Shown in pieces: positions 7,015 through 15,009 of a stretch of 64,000 nucleotides of DNA; within the stretch, counting starts at the first letter, position 1; each line of letters opens with the position of its first letter. Position numbers and translations under genes: made by a program. The stretch covers positions 1 to 64,000 of the forward strand of contig JANXBT010000002.1 in NCBI GenBank assembly GCA_025060415.1, given 5' to 3'. Below the pieces are notes generated by a model. The model saw nothing but the letters and a program-made list of their open reading frames with translations. It was not told the origin of the DNA and did not search any database. The stretch is from Candidatus Bipolaricaulota bacterium. GTDB taxonomy: Bacteria; Bipolaricaulota; Bipolaricaulia; Bipolaricaulales; Bipolaricaulaceae.

Positions 7015-9264
7015 CTAGAACACCCACGGGCCCGCGTAGTTGTTCCACCAGCCGGGCCAGCGGGAAACCGGCGGGCCAGGTGTGTAGGCGTAGTACCAAC
7101 CCGGAGCGGTCAAGGTGAAGGTGTAGGTTTCCGTCACTGTGTTTTGCTTCACCGTGACCGTCACCGTAGCTGGAGTCCCGCCCCAGAAACGAACGGCCAG
7201 AGGATAGACTTCGTCGTCGTAGTGCCCGCCATAAGGCCCCTGCCCCGGCGGATACAGCGTGTACTTTTCCGTCCCGGTTTCTCCAGAGGCATCAGCGGAC
7301 CACTCGCCCCAGAATCCCGGCGCCCAGGCGAACGTCCAACCCACCCCGGGCTCGTAGACGGCCAAATCGATGTTTGTGTCGGCGCCTCCGCCGGTCCAGG
7401 AGAGGGTGACCTCGAGGGTTGTGTTCACCTGAACGTTTATGGTCTTGACTTCGCCCGGGTTCAGCGTGACCGTGGTCTTGGCGGTGACGCGGTTGGCGGT
7501 GCGGTAGTTGGACCACACCGGGGTGCACTCGTCGCCACCTACGATGACTTCGTACGTACCGGGTTCGAGCACGGGGAAGTACCCGAGACCCCAGTACGGC
7601 GGGTAGTCGCCCCGCGGGAATCCGATGTTCACAAAGCCCTCGTAGTCGGTCTGGCCGCGCTCGATGATCCGCCCGTCCTTGCGCAGGGTGATGTCCATGA
7701 AGACCGTAGGCAACCACTGGTTCCAGAGGTGGATGGAGCTGGCGGTGACGACGTGGACCCGTAGGGCGGCACCGTCGTTCGGGGGAAGCGGCGCGGTGAG
7801 GGCCTTGTCCGCCTGGATAAGGCCATGGCCGTTGTGGGGGTCAAACCCCGGGGCGCCGATGTCCTTGGCCGTGGACTCAATGAGCTTTTTCACCTGATAG
7901 GGCGTGGCGTTCGGGTATTTCTCCAGGATCATGGCCGCCAAGGCGGCAACGTAGGGGCCGGACATGGAGGTGCCGTCGTAGTAGTCATAGCGCAGCGGCA
8001 GTCCGGTTCCCGCCTGCGTGGTTTGGGCCCGCACGCAGGACAAGATCCGCACCCCTGGAGCGGTCACAGAGAGCCAGGAGCCCATGGTGGAAAAGTCCGC
8101 CTTACGGAAGTGGGGGTCCATGGCGGCCACGGAGATCACGCCGGCGATGCTGGCCGGGCGGAACCAGATCGTGTTGCGGCTGTTCCCCGCAGAGGCCACC
8201 ACCACCACGTTGCGGGCCAGCGCGTAGTCGATCCCTGCCTTGATGGCCTGAGAATAAGCCGATCCGCCCCAGGAGTTGTTGAGGACCTTGGCCCCATTGT
8301 CCACAGCCCATTTCATCCCTTGGAGGGTCGGGACAGTGCCGATGAAGGTGGCAGTCGTGTAGGGCGGATAGATCTCGAAGATCCGGATGGGCATAATCTT
8401 GGCGTTGTAAGCCAGGCCTACGATTCCCTTGCCGTCGTTCTTCGCGGCGATGATCCCCGCGACGTGGGTCCCGTGGTTATCATGGTCCGAGTTGGTTCCC
8501 GCCAAAAGAACCGTCGCAGTGCGTGGGGCATATCCATTTACCACTTGTCCAACAAGATCAGGGTGGGTTCCGTCCACGCCCGTGTCTATTACGGCAACGG
8601 TGATCCCCTGGCCGGTGTACCCGGTCGCCCAGGCGGCCTCCGCGTTGATTGCGTCCAGGGCCCACTGGTATGGCCGTAGGTTGGCATTGGGGTCGTAGAC
8701 CTTGGGTTCGAGCGACGTGATCCCGGAGTCCTGCTCGGGGATGGGCTCCGGCGGAGGATAGATGTAGTCCGGTTCGGCAAAAACGAGGCCCTCCAGGGGT
8801 TGGCCGCGCTGCTTGGGCCGAACCCGCGGCATAGGCGCCCCCTTGGTCTCCGGCGGAGCGGGGATCGGATCCAGCGCCCCCCGCACGAGCAGGGCCACCA
8901 GGCCAAGGGCTTCGGGAACGTCCAAGGTGTCCTTGAGGTCAATCTCGGCGACCACGATCTCCCCGAGTTCCACCTCAGCCACAACCCTCTGCCCGACGAG
9001 GGATAGCACCTTCCTCAAGGCCTCCCGACCTGTTTCGTTTTTCAGGTACCCCACGACGATCCGATCCGGCCGGTAGTCCTCGGCGAGCTCGATCATGGCC
9101 TCCCCGAGGACGCGCGGGTCCAGGGACAGGACCGCGGTGGGATCCGCCGGGGCCAGGGGCACCGCCTCCTTGGGGGCCGGGTTGGGCAGAAGCCCGGCGC
9201 AACCCGCGAGGAGAAGGGATAGCCCCAGCACACCGAAAACGGCAAGCACCCTCGCCTTGATCAT
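7015..9264 (-). CDS. Lipoprotein subtilisin-like serine protease (S8 family)
   Basis: 749 residues. The signal ends in lipobox LLAGC (Cys 22), so the mature protease should be lipid-anchored. A propeptide-like region follows (about 45-170). The S8 domain has Asp227 in VIDTG, His264 in NHGTHVAG, oxyanion Asn361 in ASAGN and Ser433 in DGTSMSG, so the triad is complete. Beyond about residue 475 are two beta-rich C-terminal domains. An RBS (GAGGAGGTAGGGG) precedes the ATG. The gene begins 11 nt after lipoprotein copy A and ends at a strong terminator, so it is the last gene of the copy A operon. It may degrade peptides at the surface or process the adjacent exported proteins; neither is shown by sequence. 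Confidence 0.93.
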   Translation of the reverse strand: MIKARVLAVFGVLGLSLLLAGCAGLLPNPAPKEAVPLAPADPTAVLSLDPRVLGEAMIELAEDYRPDRIVVGYLKNETGREALRKVLSLVGQRVVAEVELGEIVVAEIDLKDTLDVPEALGLVALLVRGALDPIPAPPETKGAPMPRVRPKQRGQPLEGLVFAEPDYIYPPPEPIPEQDSGITSLEPKVYDPNANLRPYQWALDAINAEAAWATGYTGQGITVAVIDTGVDGTHPDLVGQVVNGYAPRTATVLLAGTNSDHDNHGTHVAGIIAAKNDGKGIVGLAYNAKIMPIRIFEIYPPYTTATFIGTVPTLQGMKWAVDNGAKVLNNSWGGSAYSQAIKAGIDYALARNVVVVASAGNSRNTIWFRPASIAGVISVAAMDPHFRKADFSTMGSWLSVTAPGVRILSCVRAQTTQAGTGLPLRYDYYDGTSMSGPYVAALAAMILEKYPNATPYQVKKLIESTAKDIGAPGFDPHNGHGLIQADKALTAPLPPNDGAALRVHVVTASSIHLWNQWLPTVFMDITLRKDGRIIERGQTDYEGFVNIGFPRGDYPPYWGLGYFPVLEPGTYEVIVGGDECTPVWSNYRTANRVTAKTTVTLNPGEVKTINVQVNTTLEVTLSWTGGGADTNIDLAVYEPGVGWTFAWAPGFWGEWSADASGETGTEKYTLYPPGQGPYGGHYDDEVYPLAVRFWGGTPATVTVTVKQNTVTETYTFTLTAPGWYYAYTPGPPVSRWPGWWNNYAGPWVF

Positions 9265-9275
9265 CCCCTACCTCC

Positions 9276-10763
9276 TCACCAGTCCTGCGTGGTGAACGCC
9301 CGCACATCCGGATGCACCAGGGTGGGGAAGACGCCGGTGTATCCGTTGTTGGCCGCGATGGACACCGCATTGGCCACGGTATCGATCGCTAGCGCCGCTT
9401 GCACCTCCCACTGGTACATCCGGTGGGGCTGCAGGCGCTCGAACGGACCTCCCGGGATGCCCGGGTAGGTCACCGAGGTGGCATCCAACGGCGGGGTGAT
9501 CGTGATCGTGAAGCCCCCGTGCGGGGTGTCCCAGATGCGGATCCGGTAGAACCGGGTGGCCCCCACCAGGGCCGTGGGCTCCCAGGTGAACGTGGGGTAC
9601 AAGGGCACGTCCCTGGCGCCGTCCGCAGGAGCGAGGAGCCGCACGTCCCACGCGGGGAGCGGCGTGCACGAGGCCTCAAGCGGCGCCGACTCAGCCGTTC
9701 CGCGGAAGTAGGTGATGCGGTAGTCCGCGCGCACGCCCACCCGCAGATCCGGGGTGCTATCCCGGTAGAGGTAGCTGGCGGCACCGGTGGCATCCACCGT
9801 GTACAGAAGTCGGTAGTCCGCTTCACCCGCAAGCCGGCGGTAGATGCGGTAACCGTCCCCGCTGACCCCGGCCGCATCCTGGGCCGCTTTCAGCCAGCGA
9901 AGCTCGACGTAGAGGTTCCCCCCTGCGGGGGCGGCCTGCGGCTCGACCCCGAAGTAGGCGGTCTGCCGGCTCAGGGTCACCGCCAAAGCGGTGCGCGCCG
10001 GGATGAGAACAAGGGTCCCGTCCACTAGGATATTCGCGGTGGGGGCCGAGGGCGGGGAGACCGGGCCGGCAGCCCCGGGCGTCACGTACACCCGATAGAT
10101 GACGTGGACCCGGTTGTCGTTCATGTCGTAGACCACCACATCGAACGTGGTCCAACCGGAAACCCCGTACGTGGCGGGATCGATGGTGAACGTCCCAGTG
10201 GTGTAGGTCTGACTAAAGACCGCCCTTGGGGAGGTGAGGAACCCCGCCCCGGGCACCTTCCCAAACGCGGCGTAGATCAACTGGATGTCGTTTGGGCCCT
10301 GGGCGTCGATCTTCACGCTGATGGGGCCGGAGATGGTCATGCCCTCCGTAACCCCCGTCACCGTGACCTTCGGCGGCTCCAGGGACCACTTGGGGTTGGC
10401 CACCGGCTTCTGGACGAGGTCCACCCGGGCGGTGCTGGCCACCTTCACCCCCACCACGCGGGAGGTGGCGTGACCCTCCTTACGGGCCTCCACCACGTAC
10501 ATCCCCTCGGGGACCGTAAGGCGGTAGAAACCGTTGGCGTCCGTAACCGACATGGGGCCGTAGTAGTCGGAGATCACGCCGTACCGCGGAGCCTCCCCGT
10601 CCATGGGCCAGGCCCTCACCGTGGCCCCCGCCACCGGCTCGCCCGAGAGGTGGTTCGTCACGTACCCTTCGATGACGCCGGTCTGAGGGGCCCGCACAAA
10701 AAGGCACCCCGAGAGGGCCAGCGCGCTAAGAGCGAGCCCGACGAAGAGCAGGCGCTTGAGCAT
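9276..10763 (-). CDS. Large exported lipoprotein with carboxypeptidase-regulatory-like and FN3-like domains (copy A)
   Basis: 495 residues. The signal peptide MLKRLLFVGLALSALALSGC ends in a lipobox cysteine. Residues about 30-115 form a carboxypeptidase-regulatory-like domain (VIEGYVTNHLSGEPVAGATV, DANGFYRLTVPEG). An EGMTISGPISV segment and FN3-like regions follow (GYRIYRRLAGEADYRLLY; VRLLAPADGARDVPLYPTF). It aligns over most of its length with copy B at 2929-4557. The ATG has AGGGGGTGAGCC upstream and lies 11 nt after barrel copy A; the protease follows 11 nt later. Composition matches the GC-rich background, unlike copy B. Function unknown. Confidence 0.82.
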   Translation of the reverse strand: MLKRLLFVGLALSALALSGCLFVRAPQTGVIEGYVTNHLSGEPVAGATVRAWPMDGEAPRYGVISDYYGPMSVTDANGFYRLTVPEGMYVVEARKEGHATSRVVGVKVASTARVDLVQKPVANPKWSLEPPKVTVTGVTEGMTISGPISVKIDAQGPNDIQLIYAAFGKVPGAGFLTSPRAVFSQTYTTGTFTIDPATYGVSGWTTFDVVVYDMNDNRVHVIYRVYVTPGAAGPVSPPSAPTANILVDGTLVLIPARTALAVTLSRQTAYFGVEPQAAPAGGNLYVELRWLKAAQDAAGVSGDGYRIYRRLAGEADYRLLYTVDATGAASYLYRDSTPDLRVGVRADYRITYFRGTAESAPLEASCTPLPAWDVRLLAPADGARDVPLYPTFTWEPTALVGATRFYRIRIWDTPHGGFTITITPPLDATSVTYPGIPGGPFERLQPHRMYQWEVQAALAIDTVANAVSIAANNGYTGVFPTLVHPDVRAFTTQDW

Positions 10764-10774
10764 GGCTCACCCCC

Positions 10775-11944
10775 TCAGAAGGTGAAGGTCCAGCCCAGGG
10801 TGAGGCCGGCCGGACCGCCGACCACCGCGGAAAGCCCCAGGTCCGCCGTGAGGCCGGTGAGGAGCGGGATGCGGGCGTCCAGGAGCACCCGGCTCAGGCC
10901 GAAGAGGGCGCCCGTGGGGCGGAAGTAGAGGCTCACCCCAAGGCTCCACTTGCCGCCGCAGCAGCCCGCGCCGCAGAACCCCAGCTTCAGGTACTCGAAC
11001 TCCGCGCCCTGGAAGATGTCCTGTTCCAGGATCTCCTCGACCTTGTTCACGTTGAGGGCCGTGAGCAACTCGGCGTAGGTGCAGTCCGCAAGGGCGCAGC
11101 GGATCTTGAACCCGTAGACCTCGATCCCCTGCCAGCTGGAACCCACGAACTTGGCGTCGCCGTATACGGTGAAGCAGCCCTCGATCCCCGCCCACTTGGG
11201 CTTCAGGCTCACCGCCTTCGCCGTGGGGGTGAACTTGACCTCGGCGTCGAAGGAGATGCCGCAGCAGATCGGGACGGACTTCACCGTGGCCGTGAGGCTG
11301 TCGAAGCCCGCCTTAGTGAAGGCGAAGCCCAGGTCAAGGCTGACCCCGCAGCACAAGGGCACAGCCTCCGCGCCGAGCTTGAGGTAGTGGAACGTGAGCC
11401 CACCGGGGAACGGATCGATGGGGAAGACCTTCTGGTAGGTGCCCACGCCCGCGTACACGATCGCGAAATCCTGCTTGCGCGCGCCGATGCCGAGCTCCAG
11501 GGAGACCTTCAGGCCGTTGAGGGCGGTTTGGGCCTCCAGCACGGCGCCGCCCGACGGACCGCCGGTGAAGGTGTAGGGCCCGTTCGGCCCCACCAGGGCC
11601 GTGTGCAGCGTGAGGTCCACCCCGGAGAGGAGGAGCCCATACCGGCCGTAAGCGTAGAGGAACGAGGGGGCCAAGGGGCCGAAGAGGACCGTCCACGCCG
11701 CGCGGACCGGGCCGATGGGGCCCTCGGCCGTGACCGTCTGCCAGACCCAGCCGTCGGTCCCAAAGAACTCCGCCGTCCCCCCCACCGTCCAATCCAAGAG
11801 CTTGCCGCGGAGGGCAAGCTCCATGGAGCTCAGGGCGACGGGCGGGGGAAGGAGGGAGACCTTCGCGGACCAACGGCCCGAAAGGGCCTGCCCAAACGCC
11901 AATCCGCTGAACAAAATCAGGGCAACGATTAACCTGCGCGCCAT
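10775..11944 (-). CDS. Cysteine-rich barrel-like exported protein (copy A)
   Basis: 389 residues. A cleavable signal (MARRLIVALILFSGLAFGQA) is followed by alternating strand-like segments ending LTLGWTFTF, typical of a beta-barrel closing strand. Cysteines cluster in VPLCCG, VPICCG, IEGCFTVYGD, IRCALADC and GFCGAGCCGGKW, many shared with copy B. First gene of a three-gene unit with lipoprotein A and the S8 protease. A near-consensus promoter lies upstream. The ATG has GGAAGGAGGTTGA before it and directly abuts the stop codon of a 17-codon upstream frame. The family is not recognised. Confidence 0.8.
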   Translation of the reverse strand: MARRLIVALILFSGLAFGQALSGRWSAKVSLLPPPVALSSMELALRGKLLDWTVGGTAEFFGTDGWVWQTVTAEGPIGPVRAAWTVLFGPLAPSFLYAYGRYGLLLSGVDLTLHTALVGPNGPYTFTGGPSGGAVLEAQTALNGLKVSLELGIGARKQDFAIVYAGVGTYQKVFPIDPFPGGLTFHYLKLGAEAVPLCCGVSLDLGFAFTKAGFDSLTATVKSVPICCGISFDAEVKFTPTAKAVSLKPKWAGIEGCFTVYGDAKFVGSSWQGIEVYGFKIRCALADCTYAELLTALNVNKVEEILEQDIFQGAEFEYLKLGFCGAGCCGGKWSLGVSLYFRPTGALFGLSRVLLDARIPLLTGLTADLGLSAVVGGPAGLTLGWTFTF

Positions 11945-11998
11945 TCAACCTCCTTCCTCCCTGAAGGTTTTCGGCACAAAAGTTTTCCTCCCGACCAT
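11945..11998 (-). other. Possible 17-codon leader frame upstream of barrel copy A
   Basis: Within the predicted leader an ATG at 11998 opens a 17-codon frame (MVGRKTFVPKTFREEGG) whose TGA at 11947-11945 is immediately followed by the ATG of the barrel gene. AAAAAGGAGGTG sits directly before it, but the spacing to the ATG is only about 2 nt, so initiation here is doubtful and the motif may instead be a ribosome standby site. Confidence 0.35.
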
Positions 11999-12026
11999 CA
12001 CCTCCTTTTTCCCGCAGTTGGACTGC

Positions 12027-12056
12027 AGTATAGAGTGAGCGGGACGCGCGTGTCAA
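12027..12056 (-). promoter_or_regulatory. Promoter of barrel A / lipoprotein A / protease unit
   Basis: Minus-strand TTGACA (12056-12051), an 18-nt spacer and TATACT (12032-12027) match the sigma-70-type consensus closely. Transcription would start near 12020, giving a leader of about 75 nt before the barrel gene. Confidence 0.85.
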
Positions 12057-12080
12057 GAGGTGGGGACAAATGTCCGACGA

Positions 12081-12110
12081 TTGACTTCCGCGTCCCCGTT
12101 GGGCTAGCAT
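12081..12110 (+). promoter_or_regulatory. Promoter of amrS-like gene (leaderless arrangement)
   Basis: TTGACT (12081-12086), an 18-nt spacer and TAGCAT (12105-12110). The hexamer ends 7 nt before the ATG at 12118, so the mRNA would begin at or next to the start codon. Divergent from the barrel A promoter. Confidence 0.65.
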
Positions 12111-12117
12111 GGCCGCG

Positions 12118-13128
12118 ATGAGGGAAGCCCGGCTCTGGGAGGGGATCGGCGAGGGGCGCGTGCGCTGCCTGCTTTGTGCCCACCGCTGCGTCATCCCCCC
12201 GGGCGGCCGCGGGGCCTGCCTGGTCCGGGAAAACCGCGGCGGCACCCTCTACTCCCTCGTGTACGGCCGCCTCGTCTCTCAGGCCCTGGACCCCGTGGAG
12301 AAGAAGCCGCTTTTTCACTTCCTACCCGGGACGGGGACGCTCTCCCTGGCGACGGTGGGCTGCAACTTCCGCTGCGACTTCTGCCAAAACTACGAGATCT
12401 CCCAGTTGCCCCGGGACCACGGGGGCCGGATCGTGGGCGAGCCGGTGGAGCCGGAGGAGGTCGTGGCGGCGGCCAAGGAAACGGGGGCCCGCTCCATCTC
12501 CTACACCTACACCGAGCCCACGGTGTTCTTCGAGTTCTGCCAGGACGTGGGCCGGCGGGCGGTCCAGGAGGGCCTGCGCAACATCTTCGTCACCAACGGC
12601 TATTTGACCGCGGAGGCCCTGGCGGAGGCCCGCGGGTGGCTGCACGCGGCCAACGTGGACCTGAAGAGCTTTTCCGAGGAGTTCTACCGGCGCCACTGCG
12701 GCGCCTCCCTCCAGCCCGTGCTCGAGACCATCGGCCGCCTGTGGGAGGCCGGGATCTGGGTGGAAGTGACCACGCTCATCATCCCCGGCCGCAACGACTC
12801 CGAAACGGAGCTGCGCTGGATCGCGGAGTTCCTCCTGGGGATCTCCCCGGACATCCCCTGGCACGTGTCCCGGTTCGTGCCGGCCTACAAGGCTTGGCAC
12901 CTCCCGCCCACGAGCCTGGCCGCCCTGCGCCGGGCCCGGGAGATCGGGCTCTCCGTGGGCCTCCGGTATGTGTACATGGGCAACGTGCCCGGCGAGGGCG
13001 AGGACACCCTGTGCCCGGGCTGCGGCCGCGCCCTCATCCGCCGCCACGGGTTCTTCGTGTGGCAAAACGACCTTGTGGAGGGCGCGTGCCCCCACTGCGG
13101 CACGGCCCTCGCCGGCGTCTGGCGCTAA
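12118..13128 (+). CDS. amrS: AmmeMemoRadiSam-system radical SAM enzyme
   Basis: 336 residues. An N-terminal cysteine cluster (C17, C20, C24, C34) precedes the radical SAM motif CNFRCDFC (C82, C86, C89), then YTYTEPTVFFEF and VDLKSFSEEFY. The C-terminus has a zinc-ribbon-like pair, LCPGCG and ACPHCG. This is the AmrS family, often encoded with AMMECR1 and MEMO1 partners; the substrate is not established and neither partner is in this window. An upstream ATG at 12109 overlaps the -10 hexamer, so 12118 is preferred. It is separated from ftsH by 42 nt with its own promoter. Confidence 0.85.
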   Translation: MREARLWEGIGEGRVRCLLCAHRCVIPPGGRGACLVRENRGGTLYSLVYGRLVSQALDPVEKKPLFHFLPGTGTLSLATVGCNFRCDFCQNYEISQLPRDHGGRIVGEPVEPEEVVAAAKETGARSISYTYTEPTVFFEFCQDVGRRAVQEGLRNIFVTNGYLTAEALAEARGWLHAANVDLKSFSEEFYRRHCGASLQPVLETIGRLWEAGIWVEVTTLIIPGRNDSETELRWIAEFLLGISPDIPWHVSRFVPAYKAWHLPPTSLAALRRAREIGLSVGLRYVYMGNVPGEGEDTLCPGCGRALIRRHGFFVWQNDLVEGACPHCGTALAGVWR

Positions 13129-13133
13129 GCCGA

Positions 13134-13162
13134 TTGAGCCCGCATCTTCCGCGGGCTACAAT
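13134..13162 (+). promoter_or_regulatory. ftsH promoter (leaderless arrangement)
   Basis: TTGAGC (13134-13139), 17-nt spacer and TACAAT (13157-13162), ending 8 nt before the ATG at 13171. There is no room for a Shine-Dalgarno site. Confidence 0.75.
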
Positions 13163-13170
13163 GCCTTGAT

Positions 13171-15009
13171 ATGGAAAAGCGACCCATCGGCACGCCCGCG
13201 AACCTCCGCCTCCTCACCTTCCTCCTGGTGGTGGGGCTGGTAGCGTTCCTGGCGGTGCAGCTCTTTCAGGGCGGCGCCGCCGGCCGCCCCCAGTCCTTCA
13301 GCTACTCCCAATTCCTGGACCTGGTGCGCGCCGGCCGCGTGGCGGAGGTGGTGATCCGGGGCGCCGAAATCGAGGGCATCCTCCGCACCGGCGAGCGCTT
13401 CCTCACCCAGGGCCCGCCGGAGAACTCCCCCGCCTACGCGGAGCTCCTCCAGCTCCTGGACGCCCAGGGCGTCTCCATCCGGTTCGCCAAGCCCTCCTCC
13501 ACCGGCTGGCTGTGGACGATCCTGAGCTACCTCCTCCCCCTGGTCCTGCTTCTAGTGGTGTGGAGCTGGATGATGCGGCGCGTGCAGGGCACCAGCGCCT
13601 TCACCTTCACCCAGTCCCGCGCCAAGCTCGTCACCAAGGAGTACACCAAGGTCACGTTCAAGGACGTGGCCGGCATCGACGAGGTCCTGGAGGAGGTGCG
13701 GGAGATCGTGGACTACCTCAAGGACCCGGGGCGGTTCGCCCGCCTGGGCGCCAAGATCCCCAAGGGGATCCTGCTGGTGGGGCCGCCGGGCACGGGGAAG
13801 ACCCTCCTGGCCCGGGCCATCGCCGGCGAGGCCGGCGTCCCCTTCTTCTCCATCTCCGGCTCGGACTTCGTGGAGATGTTCGTGGGCGTGGGCGCGGCCC
13901 GCGTGCGCGACATGTTCCAGAAGGCCAAGGCCAACGCGCCCTGCATCGTCTTCATCGACGAGCTTGACGCTGTGGGGCGCAAGCGCGGCGCGGGGATCGG
14001 CGGCGGGCACGACGAGCGGGAGCAAACCCTGAACCAGCTCCTGGCGGAGATGGACGGGTTTGAGGGCGACACGGGGGTCATCGTCCTGGCCGCCACGAAC
14101 CGGCCCGACGTGCTGGACCCCGCGCTCCTGCGGCCCGGGCGGTTCGACCGCAAGATCGTGGTGCCCCCGCCCGACCTCCGCGGCCGCGAGGCCATCCTGC
14201 GCGTGCACACCCGCAACAAGAAGCTCGCCCCCGACGTGGACCTCGCCCTGCTGGCCCGGCGCACCCCGGGGTTCGTGGGCGCGGACCTGGAGAACCTGTG
14301 CAACGAGGCCGCCCTCCTTGCGGCGCGCAAGAACAAGCCGGCCATCGAGATGGCCGACTTCGAGGAGGCCCTGGAGCGGGTGATCATGGGGCTGGAGCGC
14401 AAGGGCGTGTACATCAAGGACGAGGAGCGCCGGCTGATCGCCTACCACGAGGCCGGGCACGCCCTGGTGGCCAAGCTCCTGCCCCATGCGGACCCGATCC
14501 TCAAGGTCACCATTGTCCCCCGCGGCATCGCCCTGGGCTACGTGTTCAACCCGCCGCCGGAGGACCGCCACGTCCAGACCAAGGCCCAGCTCCTGGACCG
14601 CATCACCGTGGCCCTCAGCGGCCGGGCCGCGGAGGAGCTCGTGTTCGGCGACCAGACCACCGGCGCCGCCGAGGACCTCAAGGAGGCCACGGAGCTGGCG
14701 AAGCGCATGGTGGTGGAATACGGGATGAGCGAGGCGCTCGGCCCCCTGAGCCTGGGCAAGGAGCGCACCAACATCTTCCTCGGCGAGGAGATCGTCAAGA
14801 GCGACGAGCACTCCGAGGAGCTCACGGCCGCCATCGACCGGGAGATCCGCCGCATCGTCCTGGAGGCCTACGAGCGGGCCAAGCGTCTGATCGCCCAGCA
14901 CCGCGCGGCCCTGGATCGCCTGGCCCAGGAGCTCCTCCGCCGCGAGACCCTGGACAAAGAGGACGTGGACCGGATCCTGGCGGATCTCGCCCCCCAGCCG
15001 GTGGGATGA
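13171..15009 (+). CDS. ftsH: ATP-dependent zinc metalloprotease FtsH
   Basis: 612 residues, normal for the family. Two membrane segments (about 11-31 and 112-130) flank a periplasmic domain with YSQFLDLV. The AAA+ module has Walker A GPPGTGKT (204-211), Walker [12 protein letters not shown] and the second region of homology [18 protein letters not shown]. The zinc site HEAGH is at 426-430, with the third ligand expected in the GAAEDL region. It degrades membrane and regulatory proteins at the inner membrane as a hexamer. Its stop overlaps the dxr start as ATGA. No truncation or substitution seen. Confidence 0.98.
   Translation: MEKRPIGTPANLRLLTFLLVVGLVAFLAVQLFQGGAAGRPQSFSYSQFLDLVRAGRVAEVVIRGAEIEGILRTGERFLTQGPPENSPAYAELLQLLDAQGVSIRFAKPSSTGWLWTILSYLLPLVLLLVVWSWMMRRVQGTSAFTFTQSRAKLVTKEYTKVTFKDVAGIDEVLEEVREIVDYLKDPGRFARLGAKIPKGILLVGPPGTGKTLLARAIAGEAGVPFFSISGSDFVEMFVGVGAARVRDMFQKAKANAPCIVFIDELDAVGRKRGAGIGGGHDEREQTLNQLLAEMDGFEGDTGVIVLAATNRPDVLDPALLRPGRFDRKIVVPPPDLRGREAILRVHTRNKKLAPDVDLALLARRTPGFVGADLENLCNEAALLAARKNKPAIEMADFEEALERVIMGLERKGVYIKDEERRLIAYHEAGHALVAKLLPHADPILKVTIVPRGIALGYVFNPPPEDRHVQTKAQLLDRITVALSGRAAEELVFGDQTTGAAEDLKEATELAKRMVVEYGMSEALGPLSLGKERTNIFLGEEIVKSDEHSEELTAAIDREIRRIVLEAYERAKRLIAQHRAALDRLAQELLRRETLDKEDVDRILADLAPQPVG

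Noticed and set aside
2929-11944. The accessory block as a prophage or transposon
   Set aside because: No integrase, transposase, terminal repeat or attachment site was seen; all genes encode exported proteins in one orientation.
11996-11998. Annotating the 17-codon frame before barrel A as a real gene
   Set aside because: The SD is only about 2 nt from its ATG, too close for normal initiation, and the peptide has no recognisable feature. Kept only as a possible leader.
13552-14901. A 449-codon minus-strand frame opposite ftsH
   Set aside because: Low-complexity antisense of a conserved housekeeping gene; no RBS or family match.
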